A DNA stretch of 64,000 nucleotides from Gracilaria domingensis (taxonomy: Eukaryota > Rhodophyta > Florideophyceae > Gracilariales > Gracilariaceae). The notes beneath the pieces are model-generated. The model was given only the letters and a program-made list of their open reading frames with translations, ran no database searches and was not told where the DNA came from. The stretch is taken from the NCBI GenBank assembly GCA_022539475.1, contig VCMS01000060.1, forward strand, positions 183,694 through 247,693, written 5' to 3'. Made by a program: the position numbers and the translations under genes. Shown piece by piece: positions 32,233-42,059 of this stretch; position 1 is the stretch's first letter, and each line of letters starts with the position of its first letter.

Positions 32233-33204
32233 CTAAGTATTACAGGCATCGTAGCATTGGAAACAAATTCCAAGAGCATTTCTAAACCATTGACACTTGC
32301 ATTTTCTGTACCCGTACAGTTCTGCTACCCTTCTGATGGTCTCATGCACGTCCTCCACCCCATCAACAAGATATGTTACCGCTGGTGGAGGGTCGTCTCC
32401 CTTCACATGAACTGCGAGGGTTGCCATTTCATATAGAGGACCATCATTGGAAGCATTCCCGAAAGCAACGATTAAATGTGTGTCGAACTGGGGGTCGTTT
32501 TCAACCAAGGCTAGCGCCCCACTATTTTTCGTGAAACGAATGTCCCCTATGTCACAGTTTTCATCTTGAGGGTACGCAACCAGGTTCGGAAAGGATGTCA
32601 ACACTTTTGAAATACCGGAGTTAACTTCTGTTTTCCACTTCGACAGTCCATTGTACGTGAAGTTAGGGAGTCCACTGTCTTTTCTAGTGCTCACCACTGC
32701 TTGTTGACGCTCTTCGTGAAGTCCGTGCGATTCATTTAAGGAGAGTGCAAGTCTCTCAAGTTCGGCTGCACATCTTTCGTAACCTTCCCTGTCAAGGTCC
32801 TGATCAATTTCGGTACCATTGGATAATCTCACCCGTGCGCCTTGGTTTCCAGAGATGCCAAAAGTGTAGCCACCCAGGTGCTCCATGAAACTCTCGGCAT
32901 CCTCTATATCTCGCCCAGTAGCAATTCCGAAACCAACGCGTGCGTTGATGTACTTCATGCATTTGACTGTTTCGGCAGGAATGTTCTCCCCAGCTCTTTT
33001 CAGAGTACCGTCAACATCACTAATCACGGCGTAGCCATTTTCGAATATTTCGTTAGCCAGCTGCTGAGGAGTTACTTCTTGGGCTCTAACTTCTGAGTTA
33101 TACATGTTTTGAAAGCTTTCGAAAGGGTTCGTTTTGCAAATGGGTATGGGTATACGAATGAGAAGGATGTGATTGATGTTCACAAGGTGTTTCGTAGTAT
33201 ACAA
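32233..33204 (-). CDS. HAD-IIB family sugar-phosphate phosphatase
   Basis: A 323-residue protein with intact HAD motifs: ISDVDGTLKRAG (motif I, both Asp present, about residue 63), GIATGRD (motif II) and FGNASNDGPLYEMA (motif IV). The cap between motifs II and III, with GISGNQGARVRL, fits the Cof or trehalose/sucrose-phosphatase group (IIB). The substrate is not determinable here; red-algal osmolyte phosphates are one possibility. Start options are 33204, which adds a hydrophobic lead (INHILLIRIPIPI), or the Met of MYNSEVRAQEV about 33 codons later. The hydrophobic lead could be an organelle or membrane signal, or untranslated. It is tail-to-tail with the nucleophile-less paralogue. Confidence 0.8.
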   Translation of the reverse strand: MYTTKHLVNINHILLIRIPIPICKTNPFESFQNMYNSEVRAQEVTPQQLANEIFENGYAVISDVDGTLKRAGENIPAETVKCMKYINARVGFGIATGRDIEDAESFMEHLGGYTFGISGNQGARVRLSNGTEIDQDLDREGYERCAAELERLALSLNESHGLHEERQQAVVSTRKDSGLPNFTYNGLSKWKTEVNSGISKVLTSFPNLVAYPQDENCDIGDIRFTKNSGALALVENDPQFDTHLIVAFGNASNDGPLYEMATLAVHVKGDDPPPAVTYLVDGVEDVHETIRRVAELYGYRKCKCQWFRNALGICFQCYDACNT

Positions 33205-33732
33205 AGAGTCTAAGAACGACCATATACGGGTATTGTAGTACTGTTTTAAAACGTTACTAGGAGGAGAAGTTTTTGCATCGATTTGAAGTAAAGAAAGGAT
33301 GATTTAGTCATAAATTATATGTACGGGTTGAAGTGGGTAAAGAAAACTGTAAATATCTTTAACATGAGCTTAGAAATCAAGAAGAGTAAAACAACCTCCA
33401 TTATGGGTTGAAACCCATAAAAGGTTTACCTTACTTTATACGGGTGCCCCAAGTATTGCAAAGGCTTAGTTCTTCAGAAATATCACAATTTTTGTACTTG
33501 TTTCGTTACTAGTATCGTGCACTTTAATGATATGGAATGACCATTTTCTATCTAGCAAAGTCTTAGCGAAGTATTAGTGATAAGGGATGTAGGATTTAAA
33601 GGGGCATATTTGAACCACAGAAGGACGAACAATATAAGTAATGTAATAGGAACAGGTCATTTCGATAAAGTAACTTTTATGTTTAACTATCTCTAAAAGG
33701 TTTACAACACCGAAAAGTCATGTGTTCTAACC
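33205..33732. other. intergenic, no gene
   Basis: AT-rich spacer of about 530 bp. I see no gene or repeat in it. Confidence 0.5.
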
Positions 33733-34440
33733 TCAAAGCTGGGGGAATGGGGAGGGGGATAACTTTTCCTTAACAACGTTGACGTAGTTTGTATGAAAAG
33801 GAGCGGGGTCACCGCCTACAATGTTTCTTTCTTGGCGGGAAAAGTCGTAGAAGTACGCGTTCCTAAACTGAAAGTCGGAGAAAGAAGTAGGGAAGCCAAT
33901 GAGAGTTTTCCCATATGCAAGAAGTCGCCCAACGGTCTCTTCCAGGTTGAAAGTAGTACCTGTCTTAAGCGAAACTATCTTCAACAGCTCTTTCATTATT
34001 GTGAGCACAACCGTACTGCACTCCGTAGCGACTACGTCCATAGGAATGAGACCTCTTGAGGCCCCGACGATGTTGAACGCTGATAGCCACACGAGCTTCT
34101 CATAATAGCTTACGAGAAATGTGTCTTCGTCGACAACCCCGCAAGTGAGACCCATAGACCTAAACCTGTCTGCAACGTTGGAGGCCCACTTTCCTGTTGC
34201 GACAGTGAGACCATCCGGACTTTGAGGAGTGACACCATCCTGCGGAGCTGCGTTTCTTGAGGGGACACCAACGTATAGGACAACTTTTGAACATTTGTCC
34301 ACACCGAGCTTCGAAAGCAATGGTATGATGTCTCCATTCTGGAAGAAAACGAGATTCTCTCTGAGCGAATAAGGGCAAGCCTGAATTACGGTCTCCAGGG
34401 TGTTCGTTCTTCCACAAACTAGTATCGGTACATCACCTAA
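33733..34440 (-). pseudogene. ketopantoate-reductase-like protein, 5' end lost to a transposon
   Basis: The recognisable part begins about DVPILVCGRTNTLETVIQ and continues RENLVFFQNGDIIPLL, the end of the Rossmann domain in the ApbA/PanE-like family (NAD(P)-dependent 2-ketoacid reductases). EKLVWLSAFNIVGASRG then starts the C-terminal helical domain, which ends at the stop at 33,733. The first roughly 70 residues with the GxGxxG nucleotide-binding loop are missing. The open frame extends to 34524 only through unrelated Cys-rich sequence (MCGLCRLSVFCGCG) that is antisense to the old Copia remnant. So the gene was cut by that insertion near 34,440. No dehydrogenase activity is expected without the loop. 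Confidence 0.6.
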
Positions 34441-34707
34441 TAGCCACAGGACCGTGGCGCAGTACAGGGTACACCATACAGCTCCACACCCACAAAACAC
34501 CGACAGCCTACACAGCCCGCACACTACCGGTCCGCCGCACCCAGGGGCGTATTCGTGACTACGTTTTTGTTACATGTTGAAGTCAAGAAGTCAAGCACTT
34601 TTGGCGGTACTCATCTTGAAAGTAGTTAAAATATAGTCACAAGACATACGCGTGAAGGTTTATTAGATAGCTTAGGAAGGAGGCCCCAGGTTGCAAAGAC
34701 TGTCTCC

Positions 34708-34785
34708 TGATGTTGATAGTGAATTCCTGCTTGCGAAAGTTGTTTACATTCTCACCCTTCTGATTACAGAGTAGAATCTTTTATA
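34708..34785 (+). repeat. left LTR of the young Copia
   Basis: 78 bp, identical base for base to 38929-39006. Identity implies recent insertion. At this length the promoter must be very compact or extend into the leader. Confidence 0.93.
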
Positions 34786-34800
34786 GGTTATGGGCCCAGA
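34786..34800 (+). promoter_or_regulatory. primer-binding site matching the anticodon arm of initiator tRNA-Met
   Basis: GGTTATGGGCCCAGA directly after the left LTR is complementary to the anticodon stem-loop of eukaryotic initiator tRNA-Met (CTGGGCCCATAACC), not to a tRNA 3' end. This means priming by a cleaved 5' half of the tRNA, as known for Drosophila copia and yeast Ty5. Confidence 0.85.
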
Positions 34801-34908
34801 CCCTGCCCAGCGTTGTTAAGTCGTCGTTCTCATTCTCCGCTCAATCCTTTGTCAACTGTTGTGGTTTCGTCATTCTGTTGTTTGCTCACTGTTTTCCTCT
34901 GTCGAGAA

Positions 34909-37900
34909 ATGAGCTCTGTGGAGAACGATATGTCGAGTCTGGTCGACATTCAGAAAGTTAAGCTTCCTGTGCTTAATTCTTCAAACTATTTCATGTGGTC
35001 CAAGAAGATCCAGCTTGTCCTCAAGAGCAAAGGACTTTGGTCGATTGTCTCTGGTGTGGGACAGGCACCGGATATTACCGATGACGTCGCTCACAAACGT
35101 TTCTCTCGCCGCCGTGACACTGCATTTTCAACGATACTGCTATTGGTTGATGAGTCTTGTGTGGCTCCCGTGTTGGAAATGGATGAGCCGCACGAAGTGT
35201 GGGCGACACTCAGGGATCAGTATCAGTCCGTTAGTCAAGCCAGCCGTGATGAACTTCTTGACACCTATCAGGCAATGAAGATGAAGACTGAGGAGACCGT
35301 GTTGCAGTTTCGTGCTCGATTGTCTGAGTTAGAATCTCACCTCGGTGGTGTGGGTTACGCTGTTAGTGACAGTGACAAGCTTCGTGCGCTACTACGAGGA
35401 CTGAAACCGGAGTACGATGTTACTGCAGAGGTCATCCGTGGAATGGATAAGTCTCTTCCTGATGGCATTGCTCTTTTGATTGCCAAAGAGGCTTCCCTTT
35501 CAATCTCTCAGGAACCGCGTGAGACGTCTGTAAAGGCAATGAATGCCAAACACGGTAGTAGGAAGAGGAAAGGTCTGAAGTGTTATCATTGTGGTCGCTT
35601 GGGACACAAGAAGGTCGACTGTTTTGATAATCCTGACAGTAAGAAGTACCGTCCTAAGCAGAACGGGCGTTTCGATGGTGAAGGGGATGAAGCGCGTAGA
35701 GTGGAAAACTCTAATGTAGTACGTGCTCTAGTTGCTGGATCCTCTGTTGCGTCCTCGAGGAAGTGGTATGTGGACTCAGGTGCGACTGTGCACATGTGTA
35801 ACGATAGAGAGCACTTCGCTGGTCAATTGTACCCTTCTACGAAAGAATCTGTCGAGATTGGTGATGGGAATAAGCTCCAGATTGAGGGTCAGGGTGCGGT
35901 ACCGTGTCAAGCAGTGGTACTTAGAAACCGCTTTGATGTTCATTTGACTAATGTCCAGTACGTGCCCGATTTGAAGTGTAACCTCATATCTGTTGGAGCA
36001 CTACAGAGTCGTGGCTATAAGGTTTTATTTGACAGTGACACCCATGCGAGGAAACTTTGCAAGGTTCTGGATGGTACCTCTGGAGAAGTTGTACTGCTTG
36101 CTGTTGGCAATCTTAGCTCCGGCTTGTACGAAGTCTTGTTATGTCCGAATGGTAATGGTGGCAGCCATCAGGCTCTGGTGTCCAAATCGGATTCTGAGAA
36201 GGCTGTCTTGTGGCACCGACGTCTGGGACACTGTTGCGAGAACTATATGCGTGAGACTTTGAAGTTGGTGGATGGTATCCGCATACCTACGTCCATCCGT
36301 TTGACGGTCTGCGAGCCCTGTCGTCTATCTAAGTCATGTAGGGATAGCAGACCAGCAAGATCAACAGATGGTGATGTGGCTGCTGGCACCATGGTGCATA
36401 CCGATGTCGTTGGTCCGATACGAATTCCGTCATTCGGAGGAGCGAAGTATTATGTAACTCTGTATGATGACGCAAGTGCGTTTTCAATGGTCCGATTCTT
36501 GAAGAGAAGATCAGAAGTACAGGATTCTGTAAAGGAAATGATCGTGGAATTGGAAACCGCAGTCGAGAAGAAGGTGAAGCGAATTCGGATGGACAATGCG
36601 AAGGAATATCATTCTGAAGATCTGGTAAGCTGGATGAAACAACGGGGAACCAAGTGTGAGCCGACCTCGCCATACAGTCCTGAATCTAACGGTAAAGCAG
36701 AGAGGCTTAACAGGACTCTAAATGATATGGCGAGGTCGATGTTACAGAACTTTCCTGAATGCAGTGGACGTGGAAAGCTGTGGGCAGAAGCTGTTTGTAC
36801 TGCTAACTACCTCAGAAACCGAATGTTTTCCTCCGCTACCATCGACAGACGCACCCCGTTCGAGATCGTTTACAAGCGCAGACCAAACTTGTCCCATGTT
36901 CGTGTATTTGGGGCTACTGCCTATGTACATATTCCCAAGCAACGCCGTTGTGGAAAATTTGACGCAAATGCTAGAAAGGGCGTGCTTGTCGGGTTCGAAA
37001 GAGGAAATTCATACAAGGTGTTCTTTCCCGATGATACGACTTTCACCGTTTCCCGCGATGTCACCTTCGATGAAGGCAGTTTTGGGTTTGCAGAGAAGAA
37101 CACAGAGTTTTCCACGACGTGCACCCTCCGTCATCTGTTCGGAGACTATGATGAGATTGAAACCCCGATTCAGGGTGACGCTGAAGTTGGTATCAGTGAG
37201 GTTGGCTCGGAAGACAATGACTCTCTTAACCCCACGTTCTCTTCCGGTTCTGCCCCGAGAAGGTCCTCTCGTGTCCGCTCTGCGCCTGACCGTTTTGCCC
37301 CTGAAGCCTTCATCGGACTTTTTATGAACTGTATGCTCGGTGTATCTTGCAATGACATTCCGACCTCATTTGAGGAGGCAATTGAGTCCGATGAGAAGGG
37401 TCAATGGTTGAACGCAATGGAGGCGGAGATTCGCAATCTCAAACAAAGAGAGGTTGTTGAACTGGTGCCGCGACCAGACAACGTTGAACCCATTAAGTGT
37501 CGGTGGGTTTTCGATCGTAAGAAGAACACCGAAGGGGTCGTTACACGGTATCGAGCAAGAGTTGTCGCTAAAGGATTTATGCAAACGTATGGTATCGATT
37601 ACACCGATGTGTTTGCTCCTGTTGTGAAGTACACCACCGTTCGAGTGGTTTTGGCACTGATTGCACAACTTGGAATGCACTTTGTGCGTGTAGATATCAA
37701 GGGAGCTTTTATGTATGGCCGTCTTGAAGATGAAGTCTACATGGAACAGTTTCCTGGATTTGCCGTTGAGGGAAGGGAAGCGGATGTGTATCGTTTGCGT
37801 CGTGCTATCTACGGTCTTAAACAGGCTTCAAGGGCATTCCGGGACTTCATTCACCCAATTCTACTCGAAGCTGGACTGCAGTGCTCTGAACATGATCCTG

Positions 37901-38874
37901 CTTTGTATTTTTCGACCCACGGGCCGTCGCAAGTAATCCTTATCATTTACGTGGATGATGTACTCATTGCTAGTAAGGATCATGTTGAGATGAATGAAGT
38001 TGTGTGGGAGCTGTCGAAGCATGTTGCTCTTCGGGTAGAGAAGGAGGATGCTAAGTTTTTGGGAATGGTAGTCAGTGTGGACTACAATGAAGGTTCCATC
38101 ATGGTACACAACGCCCCTATGGTTGACCGTCTTCTTCGTACCTTCGGTATGATTGACTGTTCCCCCTGTAGCACCCCTATGGCTCGTGATTGTGTCGCAA
38201 GACTTTCCCAGAACAACGTGGGTGCGGAGGATTCTTTGCCATACAAGGAATTGGTGGGCGCGTTAATTTATCTTTCAAACACATGCCGACCCGACATTGC
38301 CTTTGCCGTCTCCTTTCTGAGCCGTTTTAATGACAGCCATGGTGATGCGCACTGGAAAGCAGCGAAGAGAGTTCTCCGCTATCTCAAGGGGACACAGTAC
38401 GCTGGATTGACGTTTCGACCGGGAACAAATAAGATCGAGATTGTCGGGTACTGTGATGCAGACTTTGCCGGTGATGCAACTGATCGTAAGTCAACTACAG
38501 GGTTTGTGTTCAAGCAATCGGGCTCACTGATTAGTTGGAAGTCGAAGAAGCAGCCTCTAGTGGCGCAGTCTACCGTTGAGGCTGAATACGTTGCGATGTC
38601 TTACGCTGTTCGGGAAGGTTTATGGCTCAAGGGTATGTATCGGGAGCTTGGATTTGGACATGTGGATTGCTTCAAACTGTTTTGTGACAACCAGGGAGCT
38701 GTAGCTTTATCTCGCAACAATGTGTGCAGCGAGCGCACAAAGCATATCGAGATACGCTTTCACCTAATCCGAGACAATGTGGTGAAGGGAAATGTTAAGC
38801 TGGAACATTTGCCCACTGGTCGGATGGTGGCTGATCTGTTGACAAAGCCGCTTGGAAGCTCTGCTCATCTCTGA
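34909..38874 (+). CDS. Copia Gag-Pol polyprotein, intact
   Basis: A single open frame of 1321 residues from ATG 34909 (MSSVENDMSSLVD). The order is: capsid region (residues about 10-220), zinc knuckle CYHCGRLGHKKVDC, protease WYVDSGATVHM, pre-integrase LWHRRLGHC, and integrase with all three acids (HTDVVGP, RMDNAKEY, PESNGKAERLNRT). Reverse transcriptase (VRVDIKGAFMYG, IYVDDVLIAS) and RNase H (GYCDADFAGD, STVEAEYVAM) follow, with the usual KHIEIRFH and LLTKPLG end. Gag and Pol share one frame with no stop or shift, so Gag excess would need protease processing or another mechanism. It replicates via a half-tRNA primer. All catalytic motifs look functional. Confidence 0.95.
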   Translation: MSSVENDMSSLVDIQKVKLPVLNSSNYFMWSKKIQLVLKSKGLWSIVSGVGQAPDITDDVAHKRFSRRRDTAFSTILLLVDESCVAPVLEMDEPHEVWATLRDQYQSVSQASRDELLDTYQAMKMKTEETVLQFRARLSELESHLGGVGYAVSDSDKLRALLRGLKPEYDVTAEVIRGMDKSLPDGIALLIAKEASLSISQEPRETSVKAMNAKHGSRKRKGLKCYHCGRLGHKKVDCFDNPDSKKYRPKQNGRFDGEGDEARRVENSNVVRALVAGSSVASSRKWYVDSGATVHMCNDREHFAGQLYPSTKESVEIGDGNKLQIEGQGAVPCQAVVLRNRFDVHLTNVQYVPDLKCNLISVGALQSRGYKVLFDSDTHARKLCKVLDGTSGEVVLLAVGNLSSGLYEVLLCPNGNGGSHQALVSKSDSEKAVLWHRRLGHCCENYMRETLKLVDGIRIPTSIRLTVCEPCRLSKSCRDSRPARSTDGDVAAGTMVHTDVVGPIRIPSFGGAKYYVTLYDDASAFSMVRFLKRRSEVQDSVKEMIVELETAVEKKVKRIRMDNAKEYHSEDLVSWMKQRGTKCEPTSPYSPESNGKAERLNRTLNDMARSMLQNFPECSGRGKLWAEAVCTANYLRNRMFSSATIDRRTPFEIVYKRRPNLSHVRVFGATAYVHIPKQRRCGKFDANARKGVLVGFERGNSYKVFFPDDTTFTVSRDVTFDEGSFGFAEKNTEFSTTCTLRHLFGDYDEIETPIQGDAEVGISEVGSEDNDSLNPTFSSGSAPRRSSRVRSAPDRFAPEAFIGLFMNCMLGVSCNDIPTSFEEAIESDEKGQWLNAMEAEIRNLKQREVVELVPRPDNVEPIKCRWVFDRKKNTEGVVTRYRARVVAKGFMQTYGIDYTDVFAPVVKYTTVRVVLALIAQLGMHFVRVDIKGAFMYGRLEDEVYMEQFPGFAVEGREADVYRLRRAIYGLKQASRAFRDFIHPILLEAGLQCSEHDPALYFSTHGPSQVILIIYVDDVLIASKDHVEMNEVVWELSKHVALRVEKEDAKFLGMVVSVDYNEGSIMVHNAPMVDRLLRTFGMIDCSPCSTPMARDCVARLSQNNVGAEDSLPYKELVGALIYLSNTCRPDIAFAVSFLSRFNDSHGDAHWKAAKRVLRYLKGTQYAGLTFRPGTNKIEIVGYCDADFAGDATDRKSTTGFVFKQSGSLISWKSKKQPLVAQSTVEAEYVAMSYAVREGLWLKGMYRELGFGHVDCFKLFCDNQGAVALSRNNVCSERTKHIEIRFHLIRDNVVKGNVKLEHLPTGRMVADLLTKPLGSSAHL

Positions 38875-38928
38875 CACATTGAAGGTATCGGGGTTGTTGC
38901 AGTTAAGAATGGTTTGAATGGAGGGAAG

Positions 38929-39006
38929 TGATGTTGATAGTGAATTCCTGCTTGCGAAAGTTGTTTACATTCTCACCCTTCTGATTACAGAGTAGAATCT
39001 TTTATA
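38929..39006 (+). repeat. right LTR of the young Copia
   Basis: 78 bp, identical to the left LTR. It is preceded by the purine tract GAATGGAGGGAAG and followed by the TCTCC target copy. Confidence 0.93.
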
Positions 39007-39775
39007 TCTCCAATTGCCTTCAATGCGGGCAAGGTCACTGAAACGTCTTTCAGCTGGAGCTGAGTAAGCCTGAACGGATAGAGCTACTAGCGCAATTATA
39101 TTAAATGGAACGAGGCTTATCCAATATGGCATTTCGTTAGTGCGTCTTTAAAACCGCAGAGTCATGCTCCGCTCTTTCTATCTATTGTTCTTCATCAAGT
39201 TGCAAAGTACCTTCTGCAACAGACTGAATATCACCTTCAGTTTATGACTGTGAGTCATCAATGGACTGTCTAGTTCGATAGCTTCCCTTTCAACAACAAC
39301 AAATGAACGAATGATATATAGGAAGATTAGTCTAATCACAAGACATAGGAGTCAGAACTACTGAGATGTTGGTTACTACTGTGGGCGGTCAAATATATGT
39401 ACGTAATACCTCTCAGAGATCATCCCACGTCACATTGAGCTGCTATTGAGCCGTTCATTTCCTGCAGTAGACAACGGTGACTACAATATTTGACCACGGC
39501 CAAACTGCTGGAGTCAGTCAGTCAAAGTTAGTGAAAAAAGCGCCGTAGTCAGTCAGTCACCGATACGGGTCTGGCCGCACCACCAAACGCACGACCAAGC
39601 AGAAAGCTTCAGCCATACCACAAGACACCACTACCAATACAAGGACATCAAAGTCCCAAGCCCCACCAGCAACCTCCCGCCCCAAAATATCGATCGCAAC
39701 CCACCACCTGGTCACCCTCAGCAACCCGACAAGGCCCTCACAACGATCCAACATCCAACTACAGGTGCAAGACTG

Positions 39776-40510
39776 GCATATGCGCCTCAACCATGCTCAC
39801 CCACAAAGACTAGCCCTTACAGCCCAACGCAGATTAATACCACTCATGCCCACAACGCTCCTGAAACCATAGGAAACTGCACCTTTCACCACACAAGCGC
39901 AAAACCTACCACTACCACGTTGGCTGGTACATCAGTTCGGACACATGCGGCCCGATAAAACCATCATCAAGACACGGCAACAACCATATGCTCCTCGTCG
40001 TCTGCGCCATGAGCAAATTCGTCATGACACACTTTGTCAAAGACTGAAAAGACATACCGCCCGACATCAACAACACACTTCACCACATTAACAAAAACCT
40101 GCAGCACCCTCTAACCGACATACGCACAAACAATGCCAATGAGTATACCTCACAAAAGATGCAACAAATCTACGCCACGTACAAACTTCGACATCATCTG
40201 CGAACACCGCACAAGCCTGAAGAGAACAGCATAGCCGAAAGAATTAACCGCACCATCATGAACTCAGTTCGGTCCCTACTCCACACCGCCCAACTAGGCG
40301 ACTCGTACTGAAAAGATGCATCCAGAGATACCATATTTAAGTACAATTTACTCCACCACTCCACGACACAATTCTCTCTATACCAATTGTGGTACAACGA
40401 TATCTCTCAACGCAAACGACTATACACATTTGGCCAACTAAACACCGTCCCAATCTATGCCTCTAAAACGAAATTAGAATCACGCGCAGACCCAGCTCTG
40501 TGTATGTACG
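39776..40510 (+). pseudogene. old Copia pre-integrase and integrase fragment
   Basis: QDWHMRLNHAHPQRLAL is the pre-integrase W-H-x-R-L-x-H block. After frame changes, the integrase core reads TNNANEYTSQK, then RTPHKPEENSIAERINRTIM, which are the second Asp region and the Glu block. Two TGA codons lie in this frame at 40045-40047 and 40309-40311. The second falls in SY(stop)KDA, where Copia integrases have Trp before an acidic or basic residue. A few Trp codons elsewhere are still TGG. No function is expected. Confidence 0.65.
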
Positions 40511-40530
40511 CAGTTTCACTCACTAACATA

Positions 40531-41074
40531 CAGACCCGTATTGATGACTGACTGACTACGGCCGTTTTCACACTGACTTTGACTGACTGACTCCCGCATT
40601 GTTTTCGTAGTCAGAAATTGTAGTCAGAGTTGTCTAAGGCCGCTGCATGCGACTTGAGATGAACTTTGAGAGGTGTAAAGTAGATACATTCGGGAGGCAG
40701 AGGCGTTGAACAACGTATCAGCAGTTCTGATTTTCATGATCTGTCTAAACTTTCTTGTCATCATTCCTTCTCTTGCATTCGGGTCTATCTCTACGTCAGT
40801 TCTACTTAGAATGCAGACAAAAAATTGTTCGTTAAAGTCTATGAACCAACCGCCACTAGAAAATGACAGCAATAATGCGCCTCCCAACCAAAAGAAAAGC
40901 TGCAATCTTGAGATTACTAGAAAACATTTCGATAGATTCGTCTTAGAATATCTGGAAAAAGTAAAGCCTATATCTTCTGACTATATTCTGACTACTTTGG
41001 GGTCGACTACCTGCAAATTTGTCTGACGTCCTGACTTCAAGGTGCAAGAAAAATGTAGTCACAAATACGCCCCT
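40531..41074. mobile_element. hAT-like non-autonomous insertion
   Basis: The left end is CAGACCCGTATTGATGACTG. The right end, on the minus strand, is TAGGGGCGTATTTGTGACTA, matching the hAT ends elsewhere in the window. No clean 8-bp duplication is visible (CTAACATA against CTAGAAAG, 5 of 8). It has no convincing gene and interrupts the old Copia after its integrase region. Confidence 0.45.
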
Positions 41075-42050
41075 AGAAAGAGCGGGAAAAAGCGTATACG
41101 AAGCGATCTGCATAATGGAACACAAATATTTCAAATACATCGCGATAATAAATACAAATTTGCTTTGCTGTATTAATGCACGTAAGTAAATGAAATCACA
41201 AGATGTACTTTACGCAAGACGGAGAAAACCCGCCAATGTTTGTATTTGACGTGACTGGAATTTTGTTTCCATTACAGTAAGATATTTGTGCGTAGATCTG
41301 TGATTAGAATTGTATCAGTCATCACTCACCAAATCCATCAACTGCACATCAGATGTTAAGTTAGTGGCTTTGTTTAGCCCTCTTGAGATAAGCTTAAACA
41401 ACCAAACTTTCGCATGAGATGTTGATCTCAGCAAAGTACTTCAAATTGAGTATTTAAAGCTCAAAACCGTTAAGAGAAAGAGCAAATACTTGCAAAAGCT
41501 CATCAAATTTTATAATGTTAACTTTACAAAAAAAGTCAAAAATGTTCTACTTTTAGAATGCTGAAGTTTGAATTTGGCTTTCTAAGTTTAAAAATTAATG
41601 TGATCTCATTGAAGTACTAGAAGAACAGAAGTGAGAAATTGAAAGACTCCGATGCCTTCGGCTTCTACGACGAAGGCTCAAGGCTTGGAAACCTGATAAG
41701 TTCGAACTTATCTCCCAACTCATCATGTTAACTTCAAATGTTATCCGTGATGACTTTTGAAGTTATCATTAAAATAATTGCGTAGGGTTTATCCGTCATT
41801 GTTGCTTTTTAGACAGGCTATTTTGCGTGACAATACCCTTTTGCAACAATGCAGATTGAAAATTATTAAATTAAACCAAATTTCCTCAAACATTTGACTA
41901 TCAGTTTTGTCGTAATTTGCGAAGTCACATTACATGTACCGTTTTTAATTACAATATCCACCCGTTTTACGAAATTCCCGAGTTTCCCTGCTAACATAAT
42001 AATCCTCAACCTCCGAACTGACACATACCAACAATACGCGCAGAAGATTT
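41075..42050. other. unidentified AT-rich insert, no gene
   Basis: About 1 kb of AT-rich DNA separates the two halves of the old Copia. I see no coding region, inverted ends or similarity to the other repeats here. Confidence 0.4.
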
Positions 42051-42059
42051 TCACCCATA

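Larger units (their letters stand above)
34708..39006 (+). mobile_element. complete young Copia retrotransposon
   Basis: The two 78-bp LTRs (34708-34785, 38929-39006) are identical. They start TGATGTTGATAG and end CTTTTATA. TCTCC flanks both sides (34703-34707, 39007-39011) as a 5-bp target duplication. The primer site follows the left LTR immediately. A purine tract, GAATGGAGGGAAG (38916-38928), abuts the right LTR. The coding frame is open, so the element could be mobile now. The LTRs are unusually short, and their ends are TG..TA rather than TG..CA. Confidence 0.93.
34542..39573. mobile_element. hAT element with exact 8-bp duplication, split by a Copia
   Basis: It starts CAGGGGCGTATTCGTGACTACG. 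It ends, on the minus strand, CAGACCCGTATCGGTGACTG. Identical GCCGCACC copies flank it at 34534-34541 and 39574-39581. Without the nested Copia and its duplicated site it is 728 bp. On the minus strand the flanks of the Copia join into a hAT dimerisation domain: SVQAYSAPAERRFSDLARIE before the site, then GNWRQSLQPGASF after it. It is itself inserted in the older, G-poor Copia that continues at 39,582. Confidence 0.88.

Noticed and set aside
40531-41074. Full hAT call with target duplication
   Set aside because: The ends match the family but the flanks agree at only 5 of 8 bases, so it is listed at low confidence and without a duplication.
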